From contig JAGRNE010000010.1 of NCBI GenBank assembly GCA_020440915.1, forward strand, positions 1 through 32,841: DNA of 32,841 nt. The letters are read 5' to 3'. Positions 16,861-24,786 of the stretch are shown in pieces; within the stretch, counting starts at the first letter, position 1; every line of letters starts with the position of its first letter. The notes under the pieces were generated by a model, which saw only the letters and a list, made by a program, of their open reading frames with translations, did not search any database and was not told where the DNA came from. Both the position numbers and the translations under genes were made by a program. This DNA comes from Leptospiraceae bacterium (lineage in GTDB: Bacteria > Spirochaetota > Leptospiria > Leptospirales > Leptonemataceae).

Positions 16861-16999
16861 ATGCTAGCAGATGGGCCTGCACTCAGGGAAACAACAAGAT
16901 TTCGGCGACCTGCAAGGGGCATTCTTACGGGCACATCTGTCCGCCCGCTGTAGTAGCTGTCGGACTTTCAACATAGGGCCGAAACTTCACAAATTGCCA

Positions 17000-17016
17000 G
17001 GCCGGGTTGCCCGGCC
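17000..17016 (-). terminator. GC-rich hairpin after the helicase-associated gene
   Basis: GGCCGGG (17000-17006) and CCCGGCC (17010-17016) form a perfect 7-bp stem with a 3-nt loop, 15-31 nt past the stop of the 17031-19007 gene. No U-tract follows on the minus strand, so it may be a weak terminator or an mRNA-stabilising end. A direct repeat of CCGGACG lies between it and the stop codon. Confidence 0.4.
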
Positions 17017-17030
17017 CGGACGCCGGACGC

Positions 17031-19007
17031 CTAACGAATTAAACGCACGATCAGGTTGAGCTTTTCGGCGTATCCAATGGTTTCGTAAATCTTGTCCGGA
17101 TCAATGAGTACCGTAGTGGAACTGATCTTCTGCAAAACGATCTTCTTTCCACTGATCTGTCCCAACAACAACTCCATGTGGTTGGGGTCCTCTGTTTGCA
17201 CTACAACGCATTCGTCGGTTATGGTCACCAGAGGAAGATTGCTGGACCAGTCTTCGATGGAGAACAAAAGGTTCTGCGGCAGATCGTTTGCTGAAGCCCG
17301 ATTCAGGAAATCAAGAAAATCTTCTTTCCTGGCTTTCAGTAGCAGACCTTCCTGAAAGCTCTCCCGGGTTATCTGAAACGTGTAGACGTTATCGAAGCTC
17401 TTGAGCTCCGCAAACATCTTAAGAAGGGAAAGGCTTTCCAGTGTAATCTGCTCGGGAATGGCGATGAGGCTCAGGTCCGGGTTGATGATGATTCCGCCGG
17501 GATCGTCCTGCTGCTTCAGCTGTTCTCCGTCGAAATAATGGCGCCCCAGATCAGAAATCTCTACCCAGCGATCCGGATATTCGACTCGCATTAGACCAAG
17601 AAGCTGCAGAAAGAAAAGGGCCGAAGTGAGTTCCTTTCGCAGTTCGGTGAGATCCTGCTGGAAATCTTTTATCTTGAACTTCTTGGATAGAACCAGCTTT
17701 TCGCGAATCAAAGAAGCCATCACAACCGTGTACATGACCCGGTTGCGCCTCTTGATAAATTCAACGCATTCGTCAAAGACAGGCTTTAGAAAGAATGGCA
17801 CATAAAGTGATTCGAAAACGTCTTCGTATCGAACCACGCGGTTTCTGGACTGACCGATTTCCTGGATAACCTGCTTCATCAATTCGAACAGGTCCTTTTT
17901 CAGGACGTCTTCGTAATTGTTTCGCAAAACCGCATCATCTTTCTTTACGCGAACAATGTCCAGAAGTCGCATAACCGGAAGTAGAAGCTCGATTTGATAG
18001 ATCTGGCTCTTCTCAAGGAAGAGCGAAATGTCAGGACGCAACAGGCGATTCTCGGTTTCCTTTAGATCTACCTGTTTGATTTTTCCGGATTTCGCCAGGT
18101 TCAGTCCCTTGCGACTGATGTACACAATCATCTTTTTGATGTTTGTGTAGAAATCCAGATCGTTGCTTACGACCTTTTCCTGCCGCTTCCTGGTCCCTCT
18201 CTTTGTCTGAGGCACCAGCGGAAAATCCTGCAGGTATTGGAACACTTCAACCGGACAAACAAGAAGACGAACGAAGCGCTCATCAATGTAATAGTCATCG
18301 ATCAGCAATCCCAGTTCATGAAGAGTGGCTACTACCTGCTCCCATTTGCCTTTTTTGTCGGCTATGAATTCCCGTGCACGGGAAATTTCAAGGATGCCGC
18401 CCTGAAGGAAGCATTCCAGAAGGACGCTTCTTTCCAGCTCCGGTAGCTTTTCCAGGATTTCATCGAGGTTCTCTTTCTGCGTGGCTTTTGTGACGGACTG
18501 GTTGCCAAGAGCCTTTTTCCAGGCGGCCGGCAGGCCGTCGCGGCTTTGAAGAATCTGCGCCAGAGAGGGCTTGAATTTCTGCCCCTTCTCGTTGGTCTCC
18601 ATCAGGACCCGGTCGCCGCTTTCCGGATAGAAGTAGTAGCGGTCCAGGTTATTCGTGAGTCTTTCGCGGTTCTTGCGTTGGTAGACCAGGAAATAGCGTT
18701 TGAGAACGCCCAGTTCCATTTCGGCGTTCACCGGCGGCATGGAGATCTTTCGCGAGATTTCGCCCAGGGTAAGGACCCGGCTCTTGCTTTTCAGCAGCGA
18801 AGTATAGATGGTCACCTGGGTGGCGCTGAGTTTTTCCAGCACACCTTTGAGATAGAAATCATCCTGCATGGTCTGGATGATATTTTTGATGACCGTCTTT
18901 TTATCTTTGCCCAGCTTGGGTACATTCCAGACCTGGGCAACCCGTTTGAGCGCCCCCAGTTCCAGTCGGGATAATTCAGATTCTAGTACGTTTTCTTCGG
19001 ATGACAT
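17031..19007 (-). CDS. Helicase-associated (Helicase_C_3, XPB/Ssl2-like) domain protein without a helicase motor
   Basis: A 658-aa soluble protein. The last ~150 residues (from GGIIINPDLSLIAIPEQI through VVQTEDPNHMELLLGQI to the end) fit the XPB/Ssl2-associated Helicase_C_3 domain (PF13625): strands leading to NPDLSL, a helix with LKMFAEL, and the closing block IDPDKIYETI. Residues ~1-130 look like a SAP- or winged-helix-type DNA-binding region (LSRLELGALKRVAQVWNVPK). The middle is helical, with several winged-helix-like units. No Walker A or DExH box is visible, so it is not itself a helicase. Related stand-alone proteins occur beside or apart from XPB-type helicases in other bacteria; a role in DNA repair is inferred. 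The ATG at 19007 overlaps the lepB start on the other strand. Confidence 0.8.
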   Translation of the reverse strand: MSSEENVLESELSRLELGALKRVAQVWNVPKLGKDKKTVIKNIIQTMQDDFYLKGVLEKLSATQVTIYTSLLKSKSRVLTLGEISRKISMPPVNAEMELGVLKRYFLVYQRKNRERLTNNLDRYYFYPESGDRVLMETNEKGQKFKPSLAQILQSRDGLPAAWKKALGNQSVTKATQKENLDEILEKLPELERSVLLECFLQGGILEISRAREFIADKKGKWEQVVATLHELGLLIDDYYIDERFVRLLVCPVEVFQYLQDFPLVPQTKRGTRKRQEKVVSNDLDFYTNIKKMIVYISRKGLNLAKSGKIKQVDLKETENRLLRPDISLFLEKSQIYQIELLLPVMRLLDIVRVKKDDAVLRNNYEDVLKKDLFELMKQVIQEIGQSRNRVVRYEDVFESLYVPFFLKPVFDECVEFIKRRNRVMYTVVMASLIREKLVLSKKFKIKDFQQDLTELRKELTSALFFLQLLGLMRVEYPDRWVEISDLGRHYFDGEQLKQQDDPGGIIINPDLSLIAIPEQITLESLSLLKMFAELKSFDNVYTFQITRESFQEGLLLKARKEDFLDFLNRASANDLPQNLLFSIEDWSSNLPLVTITDECVVVQTEDPNHMELLLGQISGKKIVLQKISSTTVLIDPDKIYETIGYAEKLNLIVRLIR

Positions 19008-19977
19008 GAACCGTATGGAGCAAAATCAAGTGGATCGGGGCAGGCTATGGGCTGCGGGTTTCTGTGTAAAACCATTTTCATTCCTTCCTATATATCTCTA
19101 CGCCAGCCTTTTTGCCGCCAATGAAGCGTTAGCTCTGTTTGGTTTTGAACCTTCCCGTGTCGATATCAGCCGCTGCCTGCTGCCGTCCCTGTTCGGGTAT
19201 GCCATCCTGCTGGCCCCATTAGTCCTCTGGGGCTACCTTTCCTTTCCATGCCGTCGCGCCCCCTCGCCCGCCGGAGCGCCGGTAGAAACAAAAATGACAG
19301 GCAGATCACAATCCCCTTCGGTTTCGCAGAATCAGGATGACTCTGCTTCGCAGGAATCCGGAGCCTGGAGGAGAAAGCGAAGACTGGGCTGGTTTCTGAT
19401 TCTACTGCTCTTTGCCTTGCATGGCCGAGCGCTGATCCTGGAGAGGGTGGTGGTGGATGGCCCCAGCATGAAGCCAGGCCTTCAACCCGGAGATGGGTTC
19501 TGGATACAGAAACGCGGGAGGCTGGAACTCACCTTCCCCTTTTTTCGCAGCGAGGTCTGGAATGCTGGATTGGGAAATCTGAAAAGAGGAAGCGTAATAG
19601 TCTTTCACTATCCCGATGCTTCGTGTCGAAGGCAGATATGGATCAAGCGAGTAGTGGCCCTACCTGGCGACAAATATGAATTCAGAAATGGCCAGCTAAT
19701 TATCAACGGGGAAAACGAAGACTTTGCCTTGTATGGTATGGATCCGGTAGACACAGATTTGCTTCCAGAAGGTTATCAGCCTCCAGTAGCGGATCCTCCG
19801 CCAGAAGTTCGCAAACTGGGTGTGGAGGCTATATACGCGGCCCTGAATGGGCTGCAAAGAGAAGGCAAGGTGCCCCCGGGAAGCGTACTGGCGCTCGGCG
19901 ACAATCGGTCGCAATCCCGGGATTCCAGAATCATCGGATTCGTACCCATGGAACTGGTTCTGGGCATAAAACTCTGA
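19006..19977 (+). CDS. lepB: Signal peptidase I
   Basis: About 323 aa. It removes signal peptides from exported proteins at the inner membrane. The catalytic Ser is in GPSMKPG (Ser154) and the general-base Lys in IWIKRVVALPGD (Lys214); the LGDNRSQSRDSR block near the C-terminus is typical. Unusually there are three hydrophobic segments before the active site: ~25-45, ~56-78 and ~134-148. The linker between the second and third is polar, with many Ser, Pro and Gln. The start is uncertain: ATG at 19006 (GGA five bases upstream) or 19015. Either way the start lies at the very edge of the opposing gene, whose own ATG is at 19007, so the lepB promoter is inside that gene. Confidence 0.92.
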   Translation: MNRMEQNQVDRGRLWAAGFCVKPFSFLPIYLYASLFAANEALALFGFEPSRVDISRCLLPSLFGYAILLAPLVLWGYLSFPCRRAPSPAGAPVETKMTGRSQSPSVSQNQDDSASQESGAWRRKRRLGWFLILLLFALHGRALILERVVVDGPSMKPGLQPGDGFWIQKRGRLELTFPFFRSEVWNAGLGNLKRGSVIVFHYPDASCRRQIWIKRVVALPGDKYEFRNGQLIINGENEDFALYGMDPVDTDLLPEGYQPPVADPPPEVRKLGVEAIYAALNGLQREGKVPPGSVLALGDNRSQSRDSRIIGFVPMELVLGIKL

Positions 19978-20032
19978 ACAAAACCTTTCGAAATTTTGTA
20001 CCCAAAATCGCAGGCGATACTAGCCTGGGTGT

Positions 20033-21871
20033 ATGGAAAGGGCCCGGTTCCGCATCACCCTGTTTGCAGTTTTCATTAGCATGGGACTGGGCATCGTTCT
20101 GGGCCGGATCGCTTTTCTGGTCTGGGAAGGCCGGGGCTGGAGAGAAGGTTCCAGCATCGAAACAGTGCGGGGGCCAATCCTGGATCGTCGCGGTATCACT
20201 CTTGCTCTTACCGAGGAGGCGAGCACCATTGGCATCGCGCCGGAGGAGGTAGTGGACCCGGAGTTCACCGCTTCGCAGGTTTCCCGCTACATCGACGTCG
20301 AAGAGTCGGAAATCCTGCGCCGCTTCTACCTGTATCGGGAGCGTAAGTACTTTCTACTGAAGCGACAGGTAGACAACTTCGCCGCAGAGCGATTGATGGA
20401 GCTTCAAATCCCTGGAGTGCATCGGGATTTCGAATACAGAAGGGTGTATCCTTCCGCAGAACTCGCTTCGAATCTCCTGGGATTTGTAGGTCAGGATGCC
20501 TCCAGAGCCCTGGAAGGTATTGAGCGCGACTACAATGAGGTTCTACTGGAATCATATGGCGAACCCAGGGGGCCGTCGCTCTATTTGACCATCGATAGTC
20601 TGATTCAATTCCGCATGGAAGAAGCTCTGAAAGAAGGCTTCGAAAAGTCCGATGCAAAGAAGGCCGTGGGGCTTTTTATGCATATTCCCACCGGAGAGAT
20701 CCTGGCCATGGCCAATCTTCCCAATTTTGACCCGAATCGCTACAATCGCTACCCTGCCAGCGACCGAGGGAACTGGGCCATCCGACTGAACTACGAACCT
20801 GGTTCGACGGTAAAAGTGTTGATGGCCTCCATTCTACTCAGCTCCAGCCATTATCAGCCTGGGAAGCGATACGTATGCAAGGGAAGGTACGATTTTGAAA
20901 CCGGAAGCGTGCGCTGCCTTCGCGGAGGACATACCCATGCTCATGGAGCGCTCACTCTGGAAGAGATCATACGCGAATCCTGTAACGTTGGAATGATCAA
21001 GGCCATGGAAGCGGTACCCCGCGAAGAACTGTACCGAAAGATGAAAGCCCTGGGGCTCGGTGAGCGAACCGGCATACTTCCGGAAGGATCCGGCGAGACG
21101 GAAGGATATCTGCCTCCTCCGGAGAACTGGGTGAAGAGTACGCGCTTTTATTATCCCATCGGCCAGGGTTTCAGCGTCACGCCGATTCAACTTCTGCGAG
21201 CGGCCAGTGTAATTGGAAACGACGGAAGCCTCGTACACCCGCGCATAGTACGAAAGATAATCACCGAAGATGGCCGGGCCGTAGAAGAGAGTAAGACCGC
21301 CGTGGATGTAACGCCTTTTCAACCTGCGCAACTCGCCCACATTCGCGAAATGATGCGCATGGTAGTCAAATCAGGAACCGGTCGAGCTGCAGATATGGAT
21401 GAGATACGTATTATTGGTAAAACTGGCACAGGACAGAAATCCAGCGCCTCCGGTTACACCGATCGATACGCCGTTTCCTTTCTGGGAATGTTTCCGGAAG
21501 ATAATCCTGAGTATGTAGGCCTTATTCTTTTCGACGATGTATCCGGACGATGGGCGGGGGGTTCGCTGGCGGCGCCTGTATTCAAGAAGTTTGTTCAGAG
21601 CATATTGCCAATCATCAAGGCCCCCAGAAAAACGTACAGGGCTCATCGATTTGAAACAGTGCCCCGACACCCGGGCGAAGCCCCTTCGGAAACGCTGGCA
21701 AATTTCACCGGTATGAGCGCTATCCAGGCGCTGGAGTTGATCGGCAAGCAGTATCAGAAGCCAGTGCAGTTTAGCGGCAGCGGCACAGTGTTCAAACAGG
21801 AGCCGCCCCCGGGGACGCCCTTGAATCGAGTGAATCGGATTATTCTATATCTGGATTCACAGTCACTTTGA
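20033..21871 (+). CDS. Class B penicillin-binding protein, FtsI/SpoVD type, with C-terminal PASTA domain
   Basis: A 612-aa peptidoglycan transpeptidase. One N-terminal membrane anchor (~8-31) is followed by the dimerisation domain (RGPILDRRG at ~46) and the transpeptidase domain with all three motifs: Ser258-Thr-Val-Lys261 in EPGSTVK, Ser316-Cys-Asn318, and Lys463-Thr-Gly465 in GKTGTGQ. The C-terminus (~550-612) has a PASTA-like fold starting NFTGMSAIQALELI and ending in an aliphatic strand. The PASTA domain and architecture suggest the septal FtsI/SpoVD-type enzyme. It follows lepB by 55 bp, in which ACAAAA (19978-19983) and TTTTGT (19994-19999) form an inverted repeat. Its last 32 bp overlap the prfB 3' end on the other strand. 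Confidence 0.93.
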   Translation: MERARFRITLFAVFISMGLGIVLGRIAFLVWEGRGWREGSSIETVRGPILDRRGITLALTEEASTIGIAPEEVVDPEFTASQVSRYIDVEESEILRRFYLYRERKYFLLKRQVDNFAAERLMELQIPGVHRDFEYRRVYPSAELASNLLGFVGQDASRALEGIERDYNEVLLESYGEPRGPSLYLTIDSLIQFRMEEALKEGFEKSDAKKAVGLFMHIPTGEILAMANLPNFDPNRYNRYPASDRGNWAIRLNYEPGSTVKVLMASILLSSSHYQPGKRYVCKGRYDFETGSVRCLRGGHTHAHGALTLEEIIRESCNVGMIKAMEAVPREELYRKMKALGLGERTGILPEGSGETEGYLPPPENWVKSTRFYYPIGQGFSVTPIQLLRAASVIGNDGSLVHPRIVRKIITEDGRAVEESKTAVDVTPFQPAQLAHIREMMRMVVKSGTGRAADMDEIRIIGKTGTGQKSSASGYTDRYAVSFLGMFPEDNPEYVGLILFDDVSGRWAGGSLAAPVFKKFVQSILPIIKAPRKTYRAHRFETVPRHPGEAPSETLANFTGMSAIQALELIGKQYQKPVQFSGSGTVFKQEPPPGTPLNRVNRIILYLDSQSL

Positions 21872-23015
21872 CTCCTTCGCCGGATGCAAGACTCTTTAGA
21901 TAGGAGTTAATGATGTCGTCCAGTTCGCCGTTCATAATAGCTTCCGGATCCGAAGTTTCGAAAGCTGTGCGAAGGTCCTTAACCATCTTGTATGGATGGA
22001 ATACGTAGCTGCGAATTTGATTTCCCCAGGACACGTCCCGCTTCTCTCCGGCCCTGGATTCTGCGTCCTCTTCGCGCTTTTCGCGCTCTAGCTCGTAGAG
22101 ACGCGAACGTAGCATCTTCATGGCTTTATCCCGGTTTTTATGCTGTGATCGTTCCTGCTGACATTGCACCACAACGCCCGTGGGAATATGGGTAATGCGC
22201 ACCGCGGAGTCTGTTTTGTTAATGTGCTGGCCGCCGGCCCCACTGGCCCGGTAGGTGTCTACGCGCAGATCCTTTTCTTCGATGTCGATTTCAAAGTCAT
22301 CGTCAATCTCCGGGGCCACATGGACGGAAGCAAAGGAAGTGTGCCTTCGCTTGTTCGAGTCGAAAGGGGAAATCCGTACCAGACGATGAATGCCGTTTTC
22401 GGACTTGAGGTAACCGAATGCAGATTCTCCTTTTACCAGCAACGATGCGCTCTTGATTCCCGCTTCTTCGCCGTCCTGCAGGTCCAGGGTTTCGTAGCCG
22501 AAGCCTTTTCGATCGAACCACCGGGTGTACATTCGAAGAAGCATCTGGGCCCAATCCTGACTTTCGGTGCCGCCAGCTCCCGATGAAATGGTAACGATAG
22601 CATTGAGTTGATCGTCCTTTCCCATCAACGCTTCGGCCAGCTGTACTTCTTCGAAGCGACTCTCCATGGTAGCAAAATCCGAGGAAAGCTGCTGCATGGC
22701 CGCATCCGTATCATCCATTTCCTCCAGGGTGAGCGCCACCAGTTCCGGAAAATCTTCGAGATCGCGGTTTAGATCTTTCCACGGAACAAGCTTTTTCTCC
22801 AGGGAGGACTTGCGCTGGGTCATCTCCCGTGCTTTATCCGGATCGTCCCAGAAATCAGGACGAGTCATGGAATCTTCCATGTCCTGCATTTCAGCCAGCT
22901 GACCTTCAATTCCATTTCGCTGCCATCTTGCCTGGAAAGATTCCTTTAGCTCCCGGGCGCTCTTGAGCAATTCTTCCCGGTTTTTGTATACGTATAGATC
23001 AGCGCCAGTAGACAT
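21840..23015 (-). CDS. prfB: Peptide chain release factor 2
   Basis: A 391-aa RF2. The GGQ peptide-release motif is in SGAGGQHINKTDSAV, and SPFDSNKRRHTSF holds the SPF tripeptide that reads UGA and UAA. The coiled N-terminal domain, the SSGAGGTES block and the C-terminal IRSYVFHPY are all present. The frame is open from start to end: the in-frame UGA and the CUUUGA slippery site that control RF2 by +1 frameshifting in many bacteria are absent from the usual place (~25 codons in). I start at the ATG at 23015, with GGA five bases before it; a TTG at 23018 is adjacent. A TATACT -10-like hexamer lies at 23097-23102 (minus), with no clear -35. The gene converges on the PBP gene with a 32-bp overlap. 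Confidence 0.95.
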   Translation of the reverse strand: MSTGADLYVYKNREELLKSARELKESFQARWQRNGIEGQLAEMQDMEDSMTRPDFWDDPDKAREMTQRKSSLEKKLVPWKDLNRDLEDFPELVALTLEEMDDTDAAMQQLSSDFATMESRFEEVQLAEALMGKDDQLNAIVTISSGAGGTESQDWAQMLLRMYTRWFDRKGFGYETLDLQDGEEAGIKSASLLVKGESAFGYLKSENGIHRLVRISPFDSNKRRHTSFASVHVAPEIDDDFEIDIEEKDLRVDTYRASGAGGQHINKTDSAVRITHIPTGVVVQCQQERSQHKNRDKAMKMLRSRLYELEREKREEDAESRAGEKRDVSWGNQIRSYVFHPYKMVKDLRTAFETSDPEAIMNGELDDIINSYLKSLASGEGVKVTVNPDIE

Positions 23016-23220
23016 CAATTCCAGGAAAGCAACAGGGCCTTTGAAAGCAAGACAGAATCTTGTGGGTTTTTCGCACTCAGAGTACTGGGTGGATGGAGTA
23101 TAGGGCTGGATGGTTTTTCAGGCCCACCGGTGAACGGTCCGGGCCCGGGAAGCGTGGCAATGCCTGTGACCGATGAACAGATGGCATGGCGCCCTGCTCG
23201 CTCGTCTCGAGGGTTCCAGG

Positions 23221-23763
23221 TTAGAGTTGATCGTCCGGATAATAGAATCCGGGCTGCACATCGATGCTCGATTGCAGAGTATCCAGAAGCGCTTCATCTT
23301 CTTTCTGCACGGTAGCAAGAATCAGATGCAGCAGACCGGCTCCATTCTCCCACTGGACCAGGCGGATGAGAGGAACGCCCTTTTCTACGGCAGGACAGCG
23401 CACCTGACCTACTGGTTGAGAAAAATCGGGCATGGTTTTGCAGCCAGGGGGTATGAGATTTTCGCCGGTGGCAGCAGGCGCCGTAATACGCATGGTGCGG
23501 GCTACAATGAGCATCTTTTCGGATCTGCTATCTCGGGCCTTCAACAACATGGTATTTCCATATCGCTGGATTTCGTAGCGCATTAACATTGGAGCCCGAA
23601 ACGTGAAGTAAATCCTGTAATAGGAGAATGTTTGCCCTTCCCGCAACACTTTCTCCTCTGCCCGGGAGATGCCGGGCAGGAGAATCGCTAAAATGATAGC
23701 GACTGCGAGGAATGCCCGGGATGGGCCATAGTTCATTTTGCCCGACGCGAGATTCTGGCGCAT
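23221..23763 (-). CDS. Exported protein of unknown function
   Basis: About 180 aa. A signal peptide is clear: a basic start, a hydrophobic core (AFLAVAIILAILL) and a likely cleavage after SRA. The mature part begins EEKVLREGQTFSYYRIYFTF and is beta-rich, with two Cys (GCKTM and VRCPAV) that may form a disulphide; I do not recognise the family. The ATG at 23763 has AGGAAA five bases upstream; earlier in-frame starts (GTG 23796, ATG 23778) lack one. It lies directly after the 23796-24722 gene and is the last of a run of four minus-strand genes that begins with the response regulator. A 205-bp gap separates it from prfB. Confidence 0.7.
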   Translation of the reverse strand: MRQNLASGKMNYGPSRAFLAVAIILAILLPGISRAEEKVLREGQTFSYYRIYFTFRAPMLMRYEIQRYGNTMLLKARDSRSEKMLIVARTMRITAPAATGENLIPPGCKTMPDFSQPVGQVRCPAVEKGVPLIRLVQWENGAGLLHLILATVQKEDEALLDTLQSSIDVQPGFYYPDDQL

Positions 23764-23795
23764 TGGTTTCCTGTTCATGAGATTACCGGCTGGCA

Positions 23796-24722
23796 CTAAT
23801 AAAGAATCTGCTCGGTGCGTAGAGGCTCGGCAGACTCAAAGTCAAATAGCAGGTAGAAGTCTTCCAGAGATTTCTTTTGGATGGTTTCTCTAAATCGTTC
23901 ATCGGTTTGAGGTATGACCTTTTCATCCAGAATCAGTCCTTTTAGTCCGCCCTTAACTCTGTAGGCAGAACCGGGAATCAGGAAGCGAACCTTCTTGAGT
24001 TCATCGGTTTCCCATCGATCCCGGCGATACTGATATTTTACCTCGGTGCCTTCCAGATCATAGAATACCAGATAGAGCGTTTCTCTTCTGGAAAAGAAGA
24101 GCTTTTGCTCCTCGGGAGCGGGATTCTGGTTGCGCAAAGATTCCAGAAGATCGCGAATCCGCGGATCCTGCTCCGTGATATCGCCCGAGTAAGGGGGGAT
24201 CTTTCGCGCCAACCGGAGTTCCCAGACTTCAGCAGGCGTGGCCCGAACAATCAACAATCCTCTGGCCGTCTGCCTTTCGAATCGAAGGTCCAGCTCGTAT
24301 ACATGATTGAACCGAAATGGGGCCAGCTCATTCTGGTCGCGCACCTGTTGCAGGGCCAGATCATGATTCCATTCCAGCTTCACAAAGAAGTCCACGCCGT
24401 CGGCGCTGCGAAAAAGAAATCTGTCTTCGATGCTCTCATCAGTATCCACCTGATGAATTCCGCGAAAAAGAAGATGCACATTTACGGATCGATGGCGCCC
24501 CATAAGCGAGCGGTACGCATCCAGAGTCTGCGGCGGTCGTCCGTTGAGGGCTGAAGCAAAGGGAAGCAGAAGCAGACCTAGAAAGGCGGTAGCGAAGAGA
24601 GGACGGCCCGGTCCACTCGTCGGCCTCTCAGATCGATCGTGGCGATCAGATCGATCAAGTCGATCATAGCGATCCCGGCAATCTCGGCGGTTGCTTTGAA
24701 ATAATTCACGCTTTGCTTTCAT
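23796..24722 (-). CDS. Exported protein of unknown function with N-terminal DR-repeat tract
   Basis: A 308-aa protein I cannot assign. A hydrophobic signal core (FATAFLGLLLLPFASA) ends near residue 58, which is far into the protein for a signal peptide. The stretch before it holds six consecutive x-(D/E)-R triplets at residues ~16-33, encoded by a GATC-rich repeat. No alternative start codon lies between that tract and the signal core, so the odd N-terminus seems real. The mature part is long, beta-rich and charged (LFRGIHQVDTDESIEDRFLF, YLVFYDLEGTEVKYQYRR), with features of an outer-membrane lipoprotein-carrier-like fold that threads a sensory or binding role, but I see no decisive motif. 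It lies between the HEAT-repeat gene (64 bp upstream) and another exported protein. Confidence 0.65.
   Translation of the reverse strand: MKAKRELFQSNRRDCRDRYDRLDRSDRHDRSERPTSGPGRPLFATAFLGLLLLPFASALNGRPPQTLDAYRSLMGRHRSVNVHLLFRGIHQVDTDESIEDRFLFRSADGVDFFVKLEWNHDLALQQVRDQNELAPFRFNHVYELDLRFERQTARGLLIVRATPAEVWELRLARKIPPYSGDITEQDPRIRDLLESLRNQNPAPEEQKLFFSRRETLYLVFYDLEGTEVKYQYRRDRWETDELKKVRFLIPGSAYRVKGGLKGLILDEKVIPQTDERFRETIQKKSLEDFYLLFDFESAEPLRTEQILY
24631..24674. repeat. GATC-rich short repeat inside a coding region
   Basis: Seven GATC tetramers fall within 44 bp, at 24631, 24635, 24644, 24649, 24653, 24662 and 24671. In the minus-strand gene they encode the six x-(D/E)-R triplets. The units are imperfect (steps of 4, 9, 5, 4, 9 and 9 bp). 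It could be a slippage-prone microsatellite or a cluster of Dam-type methylation sites. Confidence 0.75.
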
Positions 24723-24786
24723 CTAGATGTACACTGGTCCAACTCGCCAAGCGGCCTAATCGGTGGCCAGGAGTTCGGAACCGGCC

